Shown piece by piece: positions 1 through 8,737 of a DNA stretch of 64,000 bases. The translations under genes and the position numbers were made by a program. Numbering within the stretch: the first letter of the stretch is position 1; each line of letters opens with the position of its first letter. Below the pieces are notes generated by a model, which made no database searches, had not been told where the DNA came from, and saw nothing but the letters and a program-made list of their open reading frames with translations. The stretch comes from Stenotrophomonas maltophilia (GTDB lineage Bacteria; Pseudomonadota; Gammaproteobacteria; Xanthomonadales; Xanthomonadaceae), in assembly GCF_001676385.1 (NCBI RefSeq), contig NZ_LYVJ01000001.1, forward strand, positions 372,001 to 436,000, written 5' to 3'.

Positions 1-258
1 GATGGCCAACAGCGCTACGATCACCAGAGAGGTCGCGTAGACCACGTTGCGCAGGAAGCTGCCCAGCATCGGATCCACGCCCATGCGCGCTGTCGCGCGC
101 GGCATTGCATTGGACAGGCGTCGTGCCACCCACAGGCCCACCAGCAGCACCACGATCGCGGCCAGCAACGGGACCCCATAGGTTTCCAGCAGGCGCTCCC
201 AGTCGAGCGAGTGGAACCAGGGGGTCGCGGCAGGGGTGGGTGCTGTTGCGGCAATCAT
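1..258 (-). CDS. MscS-family mechanosensitive ion channel, N-terminal part (runs off the window)
   Basis: The first 86 codons read MIAATAPTP..., and the rest lies beyond position 1. One membrane segment (about residues 29-45, LLAAIVVLLVGLWVARR) is followed by a VDPMLGSFLRNVVY stretch that leads into a second one. This is the usual start of small MscS channels, which open under membrane tension to release solutes during hypo-osmotic shock. The ATG at 256-258 has an AGGAAA ribosome site 6-7 bases upstream. The family call rests on the N-terminus only, because the pore helix and the beta domain are not visible. Confidence 0.75.
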   Translation of the reverse strand, partial: MIAATAPTPAATPWFHSLDWERLLETYGVPLLAAIVVLLVGLWVARRLSNAMPRATARMGVDPMLGSFLRNVVYATSLVIVALLAI

Positions 259-327
259 GTGGGATTTCCTTTGCTTCCATGGGAAGGGCGCGAAGCGCGC
301 ATGGCGTGCACGGACGCCATAAACACG

Positions 328-349
328 AAGCCCCGCAGAGGCGGGGCTT
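328..349 (-). terminator. Hairpin terminator after ppsA
   Basis: A perfect 9-bp stem (AAGCCCCGC/GCGGGGCTT) with a 4-base loop lies 64 bases downstream of the ppsA stop. On the minus strand it is followed by a modestly T-containing tract. It separates ppsA from the MscS gene. Confidence 0.6.
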
Positions 350-412
350 GCGTGCAGCACCAGTATGGGCCGACGCCGATGAACACGACGTCAGCCTGCG
401 GCCTTCACGGCA

Positions 413-2791
413 TCAGCCGTTGGCCTTCAGCTTGGCCAGGCGCAGCCAGGTATCGACCACGGTATCCGGGTTCAGCGACACCGACTCGATGCCTTCCTGC
501 ATCAGCCACTCGGCCAGATCCGGATGATCGGACGGGCCCTGGCCGCAGATGCCGACGTACTTGCCCTTGGCGCGTGCCGACTTGATCGCCATCGACAGCA
601 GCTTCTTCACCGCCGGGTTACGTTCGTCGAACAGGTGGGCGACGATCGACGAATCGCGGTCCAGGCCCAGGCTGAGCTGGGTCAGGTCGTTGGAGCCGAT
701 CGAGAAGCCATCGAAGATCTCCAGGAACTCATCGGCGAGCAGTGCATTGGAGGGCACCTCGCACATCATGATGATCTTCAGGCCGTTCTCGCCCTGCTTC
801 AGGCCGTTCTGGGCCAGCACCTCGACCACCTTGCGGCCCTCTTCAAGGGTACGCACGAACGGAATCATGACCCACAGGTTGTCCAGGCCCATCTCGTTGC
901 GCACGCGCAGTACGGCCCTGCACTCCAGCGCGAAGGCAGCCGAGAAGCTCGGATCAACGTAACGGCTGGCGCCGCGGAAGCCGATCATCGGGTTCTCTTC
1001 GTGCGGTTCGTAATTGCTGCCGCCGATCAGGTTGGCGTACTCGTTGGACTTGAAGTCCGACAGGCGCACGATCACCGGGTTCGGCGCGACCGAGGCGGTG
1101 AGGGTGGCGATGCCTTCGGCCAGGCGATCCACGTAGAAGCTGACCGGGTCACCGTAGCCGGCGATCTTCTCGTCGATCTTCTTCTTGGTTGCCGCGTCCT
1201 GGCGGTCGTATTCCAGCAGCGCGTTCGGGTGGATGCCGATGTGGCTGGCGATGATCATTTCCAGGCGGGCCAGGCCGATGCCCGCATTGGGCAGCTGGCC
1301 GAAGTCGAAGGCACGTTCCGGGTTGGCCACGTTCATCATGATCTTCAGCGGCGCCGGCGGCATGTTGCCCAGGTCGGTGGTGGTGCGCTCGAAGCCGAGC
1401 TTGCCTTCGTAGATGAAGCCGGTATCGCCTTCAGCGCAGCTGACGGTGACCAGCTGGCCATCCTCGATGACCTGGGTGGCATTGCCGGAACCGACCACGG
1501 CTGGCACGCCCAGCTCGCGCGCGATGATCGCGGCGTGGCAGGTGCGGCCACCACGGTTGGTGACGATCGCCGAAGCGCGCTTCATCACCGGTTCCCAGTC
1601 CGGGTCGGTCATGTCGGCGATCAGCACATCGCCCGGCTGCACGCGGTTCATGTCGTCCAGCGTCTTCACCACGCGGGCCACGCCCGAACCGATCTTGGCG
1701 CCGACGGCGCGGCCCTCGGCCAGCACCTTGCCGCCCTGTTCGGTCAGCGCGAAACGTTCGATCTGGGTGGCGTGGCTGCGCGACTTCACCGTCTCCGGGC
1801 GTGCCTGCACGATGAACAGCTTGCCGCTGACACCGTCCTTGGCCCATTCGATGTCCATCGGGCGGCCGTAGTGCTTCTCGATGACCAGTGCCTGCTTGGC
1901 CAGTTCCTGCACGTCCTCATCGCTGATCGAGAAGGTTCTGCGCAGTTCGGCCGGGGTGTCCTCGATCTTCACGCGCTCGCCGGGAACATCCGAATACACC
2001 ATGCGGATCGCCTTGCTGCCGAGCGAGCGGCGCAGGATCGCCGGCTTGCCGGCCTGCAGGGTGGGCTTGTAGACGTAGTACTCGTCCGGGTTGACCGCAC
2101 CCTGTACCACCATTTCGCCCAGGCCGAACGAGGAGGTGACGAACACCACGTCGCGGAAGCCGGACTCGGTGTCCAGGGTGAACAGCACGCCGGAGGAGCC
2201 CACGCCGGAGCGCACCATCAGCTGCACGCCGGCGGACAGGAACACGTCCTCATGCTTGAAGCCGTGGTGCACGCGGTAGGCGATGGCGCGGTCGTTGTAC
2301 AGCGACGCAAACACTTCCTTGACCTTGTGCACGACGTCGTCGGCACCGGTGACGTTGAGGAAGGTTTCCTGCTGGCCGGCGAAGGAGGCATCCGGCAGAT
2401 CCTCGGCGGTGGCCGAAGAGCGCACGGCCACGGCCACGTCGCCGCCGCCGTTGTCGGCACTCAGCCTGGCGTAGGCGCTGCGGATGTCCTGGTCCAGCTG
2501 CGGCTGCAGTGGAGCATCGATGACCCAGCCGCGGATTTCCTTGCCGGCCGCGGTCAGCGCGTTGACGTCCTCGACGTCCAGCGTTGCCAGCCGGTCGAAG
2601 ATGCGCTTGGACAGGTCGTTGTGCGCGATGAAGTCCTTGAAGGCTTCAGCGGTGGTGGCATAACCACCCGGTACCGACACGCCCAGACCGGCTAGGTTGC
2701 CGATCATCTCGCCCAGGGACGAATTCTTGCCGCCCACGCGGGCCAGGTCGGCCAGACGCAGTTCGTGCAACCACAGGATGTTCTCGTTCAA
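413..2791 (-). CDS. ppsA: Phosphoenolpyruvate synthase (pyruvate, water dikinase)
   Basis: PpsA makes phosphoenolpyruvate from pyruvate and ATP, releasing AMP and phosphate. It is the entry to gluconeogenesis from pyruvate or lactate. The 792-residue length is normal. The order is an N-terminal ATP-grasp nucleotide domain ([10 protein letters not shown] near the start), a swivelling phosphohistidine domain with [15 protein letters not shown] (catalytic His about 419), and a C-terminal PEP/pyruvate barrel ([17 protein letters not shown]). The Thr two residues before His419 is the site PpsR-type kinases modify. The start is taken as TTG at 2789-2791, giving [11 protein letters not shown], with GGAG about 8 bases upstream. 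Longer in-frame starts up to 2887 add sequence unlike the family, and the nearby ATG at 2813 is out of frame. The gene is divergent from ppsR. Confidence 0.96.
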   Translation of the reverse strand: MNENILWLHELRLADLARVGGKNSSLGEMIGNLAGLGVSVPGGYATTAEAFKDFIAHNDLSKRIFDRLATLDVEDVNALTAAGKEIRGWVIDAPLQPQLDQDIRSAYARLSADNGGGDVAVAVRSSATAEDLPDASFAGQQETFLNVTGADDVVHKVKEVFASLYNDRAIAYRVHHGFKHEDVFLSAGVQLMVRSGVGSSGVLFTLDTESGFRDVVFVTSSFGLGEMVVQGAVNPDEYYVYKPTLQAGKPAILRRSLGSKAIRMVYSDVPGERVKIEDTPAELRRTFSISDEDVQELAKQALVIEKHYGRPMDIEWAKDGVSGKLFIVQARPETVKSRSHATQIERFALTEQGGKVLAEGRAVGAKIGSGVARVVKTLDDMNRVQPGDVLIADMTDPDWEPVMKRASAIVTNRGGRTCHAAIIARELGVPAVVGSGNATQVIEDGQLVTVSCAEGDTGFIYEGKLGFERTTTDLGNMPPAPLKIMMNVANPERAFDFGQLPNAGIGLARLEMIIASHIGIHPNALLEYDRQDAATKKKIDEKIAGYGDPVSFYVDRLAEGIATLTASVAPNPVIVRLSDFKSNEYANLIGGSNYEPHEENPMIGFRGASRYVDPSFSAAFALECRAVLRVRNEMGLDNLWVMIPFVRTLEEGRKVVEVLAQNGLKQGENGLKIIMMCEVPSNALLADEFLEIFDGFSIGSNDLTQLSLGLDRDSSIVAHLFDERNPAVKKLLSMAIKSARAKGKYVGICGQGPSDHPDLAEWLMQEGIESVSLNPDTVVDTWLRLAKLKANG

Positions 2792-2936
2792 GCGCGATGC
2801 TCCGTTTGGCCATCGCCCGAGGCGGGCTGTAATGGCCGCGTCCGTAGGAAGAAGCCGATATGATGCCGGGCAGAGCACCGTCGGCACAAGCTTGTGCTGG
2901 CGGCCCTTTTAGGCTTCGTAGGGGGTAAAAGCGCGC

Positions 2937-3758
2937 ATGTCGACCATCCGTCCGGTGTTCTATGTTTCCGATGGAACCGGTATCACCGCTGAAACCATTG
3001 GGCATAGCCTGCTGACCCAGTTCTCCGGGTTCAGCTTCATTACCGACCGGATGTCGTTCGTCGACGACCCCGAAAAGGCGCGTGAAGCCTGCGCGCGGAT
3101 CCAGGCGGCAGGGGAGCGCTACCAGGTCCGGCCGATCGTTGTGAACTCGTGCGTGGACCAGAGCCTGAGCCTGATCCTGGCCGACAGCGGGGCGCTGATG
3201 CTGGATGTGTTCGCGCCGTTCATCGAGCCCCTCGAACGCGAACTGGCCAGTCCGCGCCTGGCCCGGGTCGGCCAGGCCCATGGCATGGTCGATTTCGACA
3301 CCTACCACCGCCGCATCAATGCGATGAACTTCGCGCTGACGCATGACGACGGCATCGCGGTGAACTACGACGATGCCGACGTGATCCTGGTGGCGGTGTC
3401 GCGCGCCGGCAAGACGCCGACCTGCATCTATCTGGCCCTGCATTACGGAGTGCGCGCGGCCAACTACCCGCTGACCGACGAAGATCTCGAAAGCGATCGC
3501 CTGCCACCGCGCCTGCGCAACTACCGGCGGAAGCTGTTTGGCCTGACCATCGACCCGGACCGCCTGCAGCAGATCCGCCAGGAGCGCCGCCCGAATTCGC
3601 GCTACGCCAACCTGGATACCTGCAGGCGCGAGGTGGCTGCGGCCGAAACCATGTTCCGCATGGAGCGCATCCCGACCCTGAGTACCACCCATACCTCGAT
3701 CGAGGAGATCTCCAGCAAGGTGCTGGCGACGCTGGGGTTGCGTCGCGAGTTGTATTGA
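2937..3758 (+). CDS. ppsR: PEP synthase regulatory kinase/pyrophosphorylase (DUF299)
   Basis: This family switches PEP synthase off by ADP-dependent phosphorylation of a Thr beside the catalytic His, and on again by phosphate-dependent dephosphorylation. The protein has 273 residues, as usual. It starts [18 protein letters not shown] and carries the P-loop-like VSRAGKTPT motif at about residue 153. The ATG follows a purine-rich TAGGGGGT site. Its position head-to-head with ppsA, 145 bases apart, fits a dedicated regulator of that enzyme. The shared upstream region must hold both promoters, but I could not define convincing -35/-10 pairs there. Confidence 0.95.
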   Translation: MSTIRPVFYVSDGTGITAETIGHSLLTQFSGFSFITDRMSFVDDPEKAREACARIQAAGERYQVRPIVVNSCVDQSLSLILADSGALMLDVFAPFIEPLERELASPRLARVGQAHGMVDFDTYHRRINAMNFALTHDDGIAVNYDDADVILVAVSRAGKTPTCIYLALHYGVRAANYPLTDEDLESDRLPPRLRNYRRKLFGLTIDPDRLQQIRQERRPNSRYANLDTCRREVAAAETMFRMERIPTLSTTHTSIEEISSKVLATLGLRRELY

Positions 3759-3790
3759 TGCTTTCCGGCGCCGCGCCGCCCTGCGCCTCA

Positions 3791-3864
3791 TAGAGCCCAG
3801 CCCACGCTCGGCGGGGCCGCCGGGTTCTCCCCGGACAGCAGCCGAGCATGGGCTCGGCTCTGCA
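3791..3864. repeat. SMAG-type repeat dimer
   Basis: Two GAGCC-GAGC hairpins face each other (AGCCCAGCCCACGCTCGGC and GCCGAGCATGGGCTCGGC), joined by a GC-rich linker and edged by TAGAG and CTCTGCA. This matches the GTAG-bordered SMAG repeats of S. maltophilia. It lies between ppsR and the DUF1249 gene. Confidence 0.75.
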
Positions 3865-3940
3865 GGAAGGATCGTTGCAGGCGGGTTGGCTGCGGCTCAA
3901 GGCGCCCCCACGTTGCAGGGCCAACGTGTAGGATCGACCC

Positions 3941-4450
3941 ATGGCCCACGCCTCGCCCCGCGCCGAACGCATTCCCCGCCTGAGCCGGCTGAGCTGGCTC
4001 ATGGGCCTGTACGCGGAGAACTACTGCCACCTGGTGCGCCTGTTCGCCCCGGCGGAACTGGTCGCCGGCAGCTACGTCTCTTCGGTCGGCGATGGCCTGG
4101 ACGTGCGCCTGGACGTGATCGAATGCCATCGCTATACGGTGGAACTGCGCCTGACCTATGACCTGGCCGACCCGGTCACCGGCGAGCCGGATCCCTCCGC
4201 GTATGTGCGCCTGTACCGCGATGCGCGCCAGGCCGAGACGACGCACTGCTACGTCGGCCGGCGCTGGCAGGACACCATGGGCCTGTACCCGCCGCCGGCG
4301 GAGCTGATCAGCCACCGGATGCGGATGAACACCTTCCTCGGCAAGTGGCTGGAGTACCTGGCCGAGCGCGGCCACGGCGTGGCGACCCTGCGCCGCGATG
4401 CCGAGGGGAGCCGCGCGCGCGCCGAACGGCGCCTGTCGCTGGTGCGCTGA
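3941..4450 (+). CDS. DUF1249 (YqiB-like) protein
   Basis: The predicted protein has 169 residues and no signal or membrane segment. The core, LSWLMGLYAENYCHLVRL followed by RYTVELRLTYDL and YVRLYRDARQAE, matches the DUF1249/YqiB family. The end MRMNTFLGKWLEYLAERGHG matches the family C-terminus (HQxNxFLxxWLxxxLxxG). The function is unknown. In enterobacteria yqiB lies next to the NUDIX hydrolase nudF and cpdA. Here a NUDIX gene follows 41 bases downstream, so the association appears kept. The short Arg-rich tail after residue 150 is extra. Confidence 0.85.
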   Translation: MAHASPRAERIPRLSRLSWLMGLYAENYCHLVRLFAPAELVAGSYVSSVGDGLDVRLDVIECHRYTVELRLTYDLADPVTGEPDPSAYVRLYRDARQAETTHCYVGRRWQDTMGLYPPPAELISHRMRMNTFLGKWLEYLAERGHGVATLRRDAEGSRARAERRLSLVR

Positions 4451-4491
4451 TCGGCCATAATCCGGGGCTGACCTGCCGCTGGATGCTCCCC

Positions 4492-4980
4492 ATGCCGTAC
4501 ACCCCGATCGTCGCCACCCTGGGCTACGTGCTTTCGCCCGATCGTCGCCAGGTGCTGATGATCCACCGCAACACCCGCCCCGGTGACCATCACCTGGGCA
4601 AGTACAACGGCCTGGGCGGCAAGATCGAGGCGGACGAAGACGTGGCCGCCAGCATGCGGCGCGAGATCGCCGAGGAAGCCGGCATCGACTGTACCGGCAT
4701 GCGCCTGCGCGGCACCATCAGCTGGCCGGGCTTCGGCAAGCATGGCGAGGACTGGCTCGGCTTCGTGTTCGTCATCGACAGCTTCGAGGGTACGCCACAC
4801 GGTGGCAACCACGAAGGGACGCTGGCGTGGGTCGACCTGGACAAGCTCGATACGCTGCCGATGTGGGAGGGCGACCGCCACTTCCTGCCACTGGTGTTCG
4901 ACGCCGACCCCCGCCCCTTCCATGGCGTGATGCCGTACAGGGACGGCCGCATGCAGCGCTGGTCCTACAGCCGCCTTTGA
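4492..4980 (+). CDS. NUDIX hydrolase, MutT-like (8-oxo-dGTP diphosphatase type)
   Basis: A full NUDIX box lies at about residues 40-62: GLGGKIEADEDVAAS, then the REIAEEAG core with its metal-binding Glu residues. Length is 162 residues. The arrangement with HHLGKYNGLGGK and a C-terminal MPYRDGRMQRWSYS resembles 8-oxo-dGTP diphosphatases, which clean oxidised nucleotides from the pool. The substrate is not proven by sequence. The start could be ATG 4492 (MPYTPIVATLGYVL) or ATG 4483, three codons earlier. Neither has a clear ribosome site, and I prefer the shorter one because it matches the usual family start. Confidence 0.85.
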   Translation: MPYTPIVATLGYVLSPDRRQVLMIHRNTRPGDHHLGKYNGLGGKIEADEDVAASMRREIAEEAGIDCTGMRLRGTISWPGFGKHGEDWLGFVFVIDSFEGTPHGGNHEGTLAWVDLDKLDTLPMWEGDRHFLPLVFDADPRPFHGVMPYRDGRMQRWSYSRL

Positions 4981-5119
4981 GGCGGAGGACCGCTGCGCAA
5001 GATGCGAACGACGGCGGGGCCGCCGGTGACCATAGCGCCAGATCAGGGTCTTGGGAAGTAGGAAAAACCCGCGTCCTGGTGATGAGGAAATGTCCATCGT
5101 CGCAGTCGGTGAGATCTGG

Positions 5120-5165
5120 TTGTCCACAGGGGGTGTGGATTACGCGTGGGCAACTTTGTGGATAA
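5120..5165. promoter_or_regulatory. Cluster of three DnaA-box-like 9-mers upstream of pssA
   Basis: The gene-free stretch 4981-5324 contains TTGTCCACA at 5120-5128 (plus), TAATCCACA at 5134-5142 (minus) and a perfect TTATCCACA at 5157-5165 (minus). Relative to the DnaA consensus TTATNCACA, the first and second have one mismatch each. Nothing else in this 344-base gap is recognisable, apart from the pssA translation start region. Whether DnaA binds here is not known. Confidence 0.4.
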
Positions 5166-5324
5166 GCGCCGACAGGCGCCACCCCCCTAGGTTGTCAAGA
5201 TGGGTGGCGAAAAATTCGCCGCCGGTGAGGGGAGGTGATGGAGGAGTGAAGGCCGCCCGGGCGGAGCTGTTGCCGGTAGTGGCGGTCGCGGTAACCTGTC
5301 CACCTTGATGCCCCGTGAGACACC

Positions 5325-5939
5325 ATGAAACGTCACTTCTCGATGCTGCGCGAATTCCAGCTGGCCGACTGGTTCACCCTGGCCAATGCGTTCTGCGGCA
5401 CCGGAGCGGTCTTCGCCGCAATGCGCTTCCTGCAGGACGGAGAGCGGGGCTATCTGCTGTTCGGCATGGCACTGATCCCGCTGGCCTTCATCTTCGATGC
5501 CCTCGACGGGCGCATCGCGCGCTGGCGCAGGTCCAGTTCCACGCTGGGGCGCGAACTGGACTCGCTGTCCGACGTGATCTCCTTCGGCGTGGCCCCGGCG
5601 GCGCTGGCGTATGCCTGCGGCATGCAGGGCGGCTGGGACTGGCTGGTCCTGAGCTACTTCGTCTGCTGCGGCGTCAGCCGGCTGGCCCGCTACAACGTCA
5701 CCGCCGAGGCGCTGGCCGGCGACGAAGGCAAGGTGAAGTACTTCGAAGGAACGCCGATTCCGACCAGCCTGGCGCTGGTGATCGTGCTGGCGATCGCGGC
5801 GGGTACCGATGCGATCGGCCGCAACATCTGGTTTGGCCAATGGCAGATAGGGCCGTGGCAGCTGCACCCGATGGTGCTGTTGTTTGCCCTGTCCGGGTCG
5901 CTGATGATCAGCAAGACCCTGCGGATTCCCAAGCCATGA
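5325..5939 (+). CDS. pssA: CDP-diacylglycerol-serine O-phosphatidyltransferase
   Basis: The enzyme joins serine to CDP-diacylglycerol to make phosphatidylserine, the precursor of phosphatidylethanolamine, at the inner membrane. The protein has 204 residues and several hydrophobic helices. The CDP-alcohol phosphatidyltransferase signature DG-x2-AR-x8-G-x3-D-x3-D is visible as DALDGRIARWRRSS followed by TLGRELDSLSD at about residues 60-85. It belongs to the integral-membrane type II group, not the E. coli peripheral type. It lies 22 bases before phaE and may be co-transcribed with the PHA genes, linking phospholipid supply to granule formation. A choline or inositol acceptor cannot be excluded by motif alone. 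Confidence 0.9.
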   Translation: MKRHFSMLREFQLADWFTLANAFCGTGAVFAAMRFLQDGERGYLLFGMALIPLAFIFDALDGRIARWRRSSSTLGRELDSLSDVISFGVAPAALAYACGMQGGWDWLVLSYFVCCGVSRLARYNVTAEALAGDEGKVKYFEGTPIPTSLALVIVLAIAAGTDAIGRNIWFGQWQIGPWQLHPMVLLFALSGSLMISKTLRIPKP

Positions 5940-5961
5940 GCCAGTCCTGTGGAGGCCTGCG

Positions 5962-7014
5962 ATGACCAGCTCGGCCCACGACGCCGGCAGCAGCGATTTC
6001 GAGACCCTGGCCCGGCAGTATTTCGGCGCCTGGGGCGATGCCCTGCGCCACGCTGCTGCGCCGGGCGCACCGGCGGGTGATGATCCTGGTGGCTGGCAGC
6101 GCCTGTTCGACTGGTGGGGCCAGCTGCTGCCGGAACAGGGCCAGGGCGCACCGGATGAGGCGATGCGTCGCTTCCGGGAGCAGGCAGGCAGCTGGTACGG
6201 CACCATGCAGGAGGTCGCTGCGCGCTTCGCCGGCCGCGACGCCAGCAGCGCCGAAGTGGCGCAGGCCTGGCGCGAAGCGGTGCAGGGGCAGGGTGATGGC
6301 ATGCTGCAGTGGATGCTGCAGGGCGCCCGTGGCAGCACCCACGCCGGGGCCGCCGTACCCGAATTCGCCGCGTGGCTGCAGCAGTTCCAGCTGCAGGCCG
6401 GCCCGTGGCTGCAGAGCCCGGCGTTCGGCCCCGGCCGCGAGCACCAGGCGCGCTGGCAGGCCCTGCTGCGCATGCAGGAGGAGTACCAGCAGCACTCACG
6501 CGCCTACGTCGATCAGATCAAGCAGGCGCTGGACGAGGCCTTTGCGTTGTTCGAGCAGCGCCTGGCCGAGCATGAGCAGCCCGGCAGCCAGCTGACCAGC
6601 GCCCGGGCAATGTTCGACCTGTGGATTGAAGTGGCCGAGGAGGCCTATGCCAAGGTCGCCCTGTCCGAGCCGTTCCAGCAGGTGTATGCCGCGCTGGGCA
6701 ATGCGCAGATGCGCCTGAGGGCGGGCCTGCAGCGTGAGGTGGAGCAGATGAGCGAGCGCATCGGCTTGCCGACGCGCACCGAGATGGATGCCGCGCACCG
6801 CCGCATTGCCGAACTGGAACGCGGCCTGCGCCGCCTGCAGGCGCAGGTGGCGGTATTGGCCGGTACCGCCGCGGTCGACCCGGTGGCGCAACCAGCGCCG
6901 GCGAAGGTCAAGCCGGCCGCGCGCAAGGCCGCGCCTGTGAAGAAGACGGCCGCGAAGAAGGCGCCTGCGAAGAAGAGTGGTGCCCGCCCCCCCGCACGGG
7001 CACGCGACCGATGA
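5962..7014 (+). CDS. phaE: Class III polyhydroxyalkanoate synthase subunit PhaE, with a Lys/Ala/Pro-rich tail
   Basis: PhaE is the non-catalytic partner of PhaC in class III PHA synthases and acts at the surface of storage granules. The protein has 350 residues and starts with FETLARQYFGAWGDALR, typical of PhaE. A coiled-coil region follows at about residues 260-305 (RIAELERGLRRLQAQVAVL). The last 40 or so residues are a histone-H1-like run of Lys, Ala and Pro (repeats of AAKKAPAKK). Such tails are known on PhaF phasins and AlgP, where they bind DNA. GGAGG lies 6 bases before the ATG. The gene overlaps phaC by 4 bases (ATGA). Confidence 0.9.
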   Translation: MTSSAHDAGSSDFETLARQYFGAWGDALRHAAAPGAPAGDDPGGWQRLFDWWGQLLPEQGQGAPDEAMRRFREQAGSWYGTMQEVAARFAGRDASSAEVAQAWREAVQGQGDGMLQWMLQGARGSTHAGAAVPEFAAWLQQFQLQAGPWLQSPAFGPGREHQARWQALLRMQEEYQQHSRAYVDQIKQALDEAFALFEQRLAEHEQPGSQLTSARAMFDLWIEVAEEAYAKVALSEPFQQVYAALGNAQMRLRAGLQREVEQMSERIGLPTRTEMDAAHRRIAELERGLRRLQAQVAVLAGTAAVDPVAQPAPAKVKPAARKAAPVKKTAAKKAPAKKSGARPPARARDR

Positions 7015-8078
7015 AAGGACCGCTGGGCTTCAACGCCGATGACCTGATGCAGGAAACCCTGTCCATGCAGCGCAAGCTGATGGAAGGGCTGAAGCTGCTG
7101 CCGCAGGTGGAAGACGTGGATTACGGCGTGACCGCGCGCGAAGAAGTCTGGCGCGACGGCAAGGTGGTGCTGTACCGGTTTGTCGGCGAACAGGCGCCGA
7201 CCCGGCGCACGCCGCTGCTGATCGTCTATGCATTGGTGAACCGGCCCTACATGGTGGATCTGCAGGCCGACCGCTCGCTGGTGCAGAAGCTGCTGGCGCT
7301 GGGCCAGGACGTGTACGTGCTGGACTGGGGCTACCCGGATCGCTCCGAGCGCTTCCAGACCCTGGAGGACTACCTGCTGCGCTACATCGATGGCGCGGTG
7401 GACGCGCTCCGCCAGCGCAGCGGTGGGGCGGTCGACCTGCTCGGCATCTGCCAGGGTGGCGTGTTCGCACTGTGCTACGCCGCGCTGCGTCGGCAGAAGC
7501 TGGGCAAGCTGATCACCATGGTCACCCCGGTCGATTTCCAGACGCCGGACAACATGCTCTCGCACTGGGCGCGGCAGGTGGACGTGGACCTGCTGGTCGA
7601 CACGCTGGGCAACATCCCGGCCGATCTGATGAATGCCAGTTACCTGATGCTCAAGCCGTTCCGCCTGAACGTGCAGAAGTACGTGGGCCTGCTCGACATC
7701 CTCGATGACAAGGCCGCGCTGGAGGATTTCCTGCGCATGGAGAAGTGGATCTTCGACTCACCGGACCTGGCGGGCGAGGCGTTCCGTGACTTCATCAAGC
7801 AGTTCTACCAAGGCAATGGCCTGATGAAGGGCACGGTACGGATCGGCGAGGAGGCAGTTGATCTGTCACAAGTGACGTTGCCGGTGCTGAACATCTACGC
7901 CGAGCAGGACCATCTGGTACCACCGGACGCCTCGCGCGCGATGCGCGGGCGCTTGGGCACGGCCGACTACACCGAGTCCAGTTTCAGGGGGGGGCACATC
8001 GGCATTTACGTGTCCGGCCGCGCGCAGCGCGAAGTGCCGGCCACCATCGACGGCTGGCTGAAAGCGCGGGACGCATGA
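7011..8078 (+). CDS. phaC: Class III polyhydroxyalkanoate synthase subunit PhaC
   Basis: PhaC polymerises hydroxyacyl-CoA into polyhydroxyalkanoate at granules. Length is 355 residues, normal for class III. The lipase-like box is GICQGG with Cys147 as nucleophile. The other members are Asp300 (YAEQDHLVPP) and His329 (GGHIG). All three are offset by two from the well-studied Allochromatium enzyme (149/302/331), so the active site looks intact. Translation is coupled to phaE through the ATGA overlap, and the stop overlaps the first possible start of the DUF5329 gene. The substrate is probably short-chain (3-hydroxybutyryl-CoA), which is an inference from class. Confidence 0.95.
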   Translation: MKGPLGFNADDLMQETLSMQRKLMEGLKLLPQVEDVDYGVTAREEVWRDGKVVLYRFVGEQAPTRRTPLLIVYALVNRPYMVDLQADRSLVQKLLALGQDVYVLDWGYPDRSERFQTLEDYLLRYIDGAVDALRQRSGGAVDLLGICQGGVFALCYAALRRQKLGKLITMVTPVDFQTPDNMLSHWARQVDVDLLVDTLGNIPADLMNASYLMLKPFRLNVQKYVGLLDILDDKAALEDFLRMEKWIFDSPDLAGEAFRDFIKQFYQGNGLMKGTVRIGEEAVDLSQVTLPVLNIYAEQDHLVPPDASRAMRGRLGTADYTESSFRGGHIGIYVSGRAQREVPATIDGWLKARDA

Positions 8079-8095
8079 CGGACGGGAGGATCACG

Positions 8096-8467
8096 ATGTC
8101 GCAATGGGTTGCAAGGATCCTTGCTGCGCTGCTGCTGGCAGTGCCCGCGGCCCAGGCCGCGCCTGGCGCCGATGCGCGCCGGGAAATCGCCCAGCTGATT
8201 TCCAGCCTGGACGGTTCCCAGTGCCGCTTCCAGCGCAACGGCAGCTGGTACGACGGCAGTGATGCGCGCGCGCATCTGCAGCGCAAGTACGATTACCTGC
8301 TGAAGAAGGGCATGGTCGACAACGCCGAGCAGTTCATCGAACGCGCCGCCAGCCAGAGCAGCATGAGCGGCAGGCCCTACCGCATCCAGTGCCCGGGGCA
8401 GCCTGAACAGAGCGCGGCGGTGTGGTTCGCTGCTCGCCTGCAGGCACTTCGCCAACGCACGCCGTAG
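8096..8467 (+). CDS. DUF5329-like exported protein
   Basis: The protein has 123 residues with a clear signal peptide (MSQWVARILAALLLAVPAAQA, cleaved near residue 22). The mature part, REIAQLISSLDGSQCRFQRNGSWYDGSDARAHLQRKYDYL, fits the DUF5329 family of unknown function. Two Cys residues could pair in the periplasm. The ATG at 8096 is chosen because GGGAGG lies 5 bases upstream. An earlier ATG at 8075 overlaps the phaC stop but lacks a ribosome site and would spoil the signal peptide. Its place at the end of pssA-phaE-phaC suggests co-transcription, although an exported protein has no obvious role in PHA synthesis. Confidence 0.8.
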   Translation: MSQWVARILAALLLAVPAAQAAPGADARREIAQLISSLDGSQCRFQRNGSWYDGSDARAHLQRKYDYLLKKGMVDNAEQFIERAASQSSMSGRPYRIQCPGQPEQSAAVWFAARLQALRQRTP

Positions 8468-8480
8468 ACATGGGCGGGGT

Positions 8481-8505
8481 GTAGAGTCGAGCCACGCTCG
8501 ACTGC
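8481..8505. repeat. Single SMAG-type hairpin
   Basis: GTAGAGTCGAGCCACGCTCGAC is one stem-loop of the SMAG type, with the GTAG border kept on the left. It lies between the DUF5329 gene and the PspC-domain gene. Confidence 0.65.
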
Positions 8506-8533
8506 TCTTTCCGATTCCCGAGGAGGCGCCGCC

Positions 8534-8737
8534 ATGAACACCACGCCCAGGACGCTGTCGCGCTCATTGAACGACCGCATGATTGCCGGTGTGATGGGGG
8601 GCATCGCCCATCGCTTTGGCTGGAATGCCACGCTGCTACGGGTGGTCTACGTGCTGCTTTCACTGGCCTCGGCCGCCTTTCCCGGCATCCTGGTCTATCT
8701 CATCCTGTGGCTGCTGATTCCAAACGAGGCCGATTGA
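8534..8737 (+). CDS. PspC-domain small membrane protein
   Basis: The protein has 67 residues. The PspC pattern is complete: LSRSLNDRMIAGVMGGIAHRFGWNATLLRVVYVLLSLAS, then a C-terminal membrane helix ending in ILWLLIPNE. In enterobacteria PspC senses envelope stress together with PspB. Free-standing short PspC proteins such as this one are common, and their role is less clear. AGGAGG lies close upstream of the ATG. The stop codon overlaps the next gene's TTG start, suggesting translational coupling. Confidence 0.85.
   Translation: MNTTPRTLSRSLNDRMIAGVMGGIAHRFGWNATLLRVVYVLLSLASAAFPGILVYLILWLLIPNEAD

Noticed and set aside
524..2695. A 723-codon open frame on the plus strand opposite ppsA
   Set aside because: It is antisense to a well-identified enzyme and has no motif or ribosome site.
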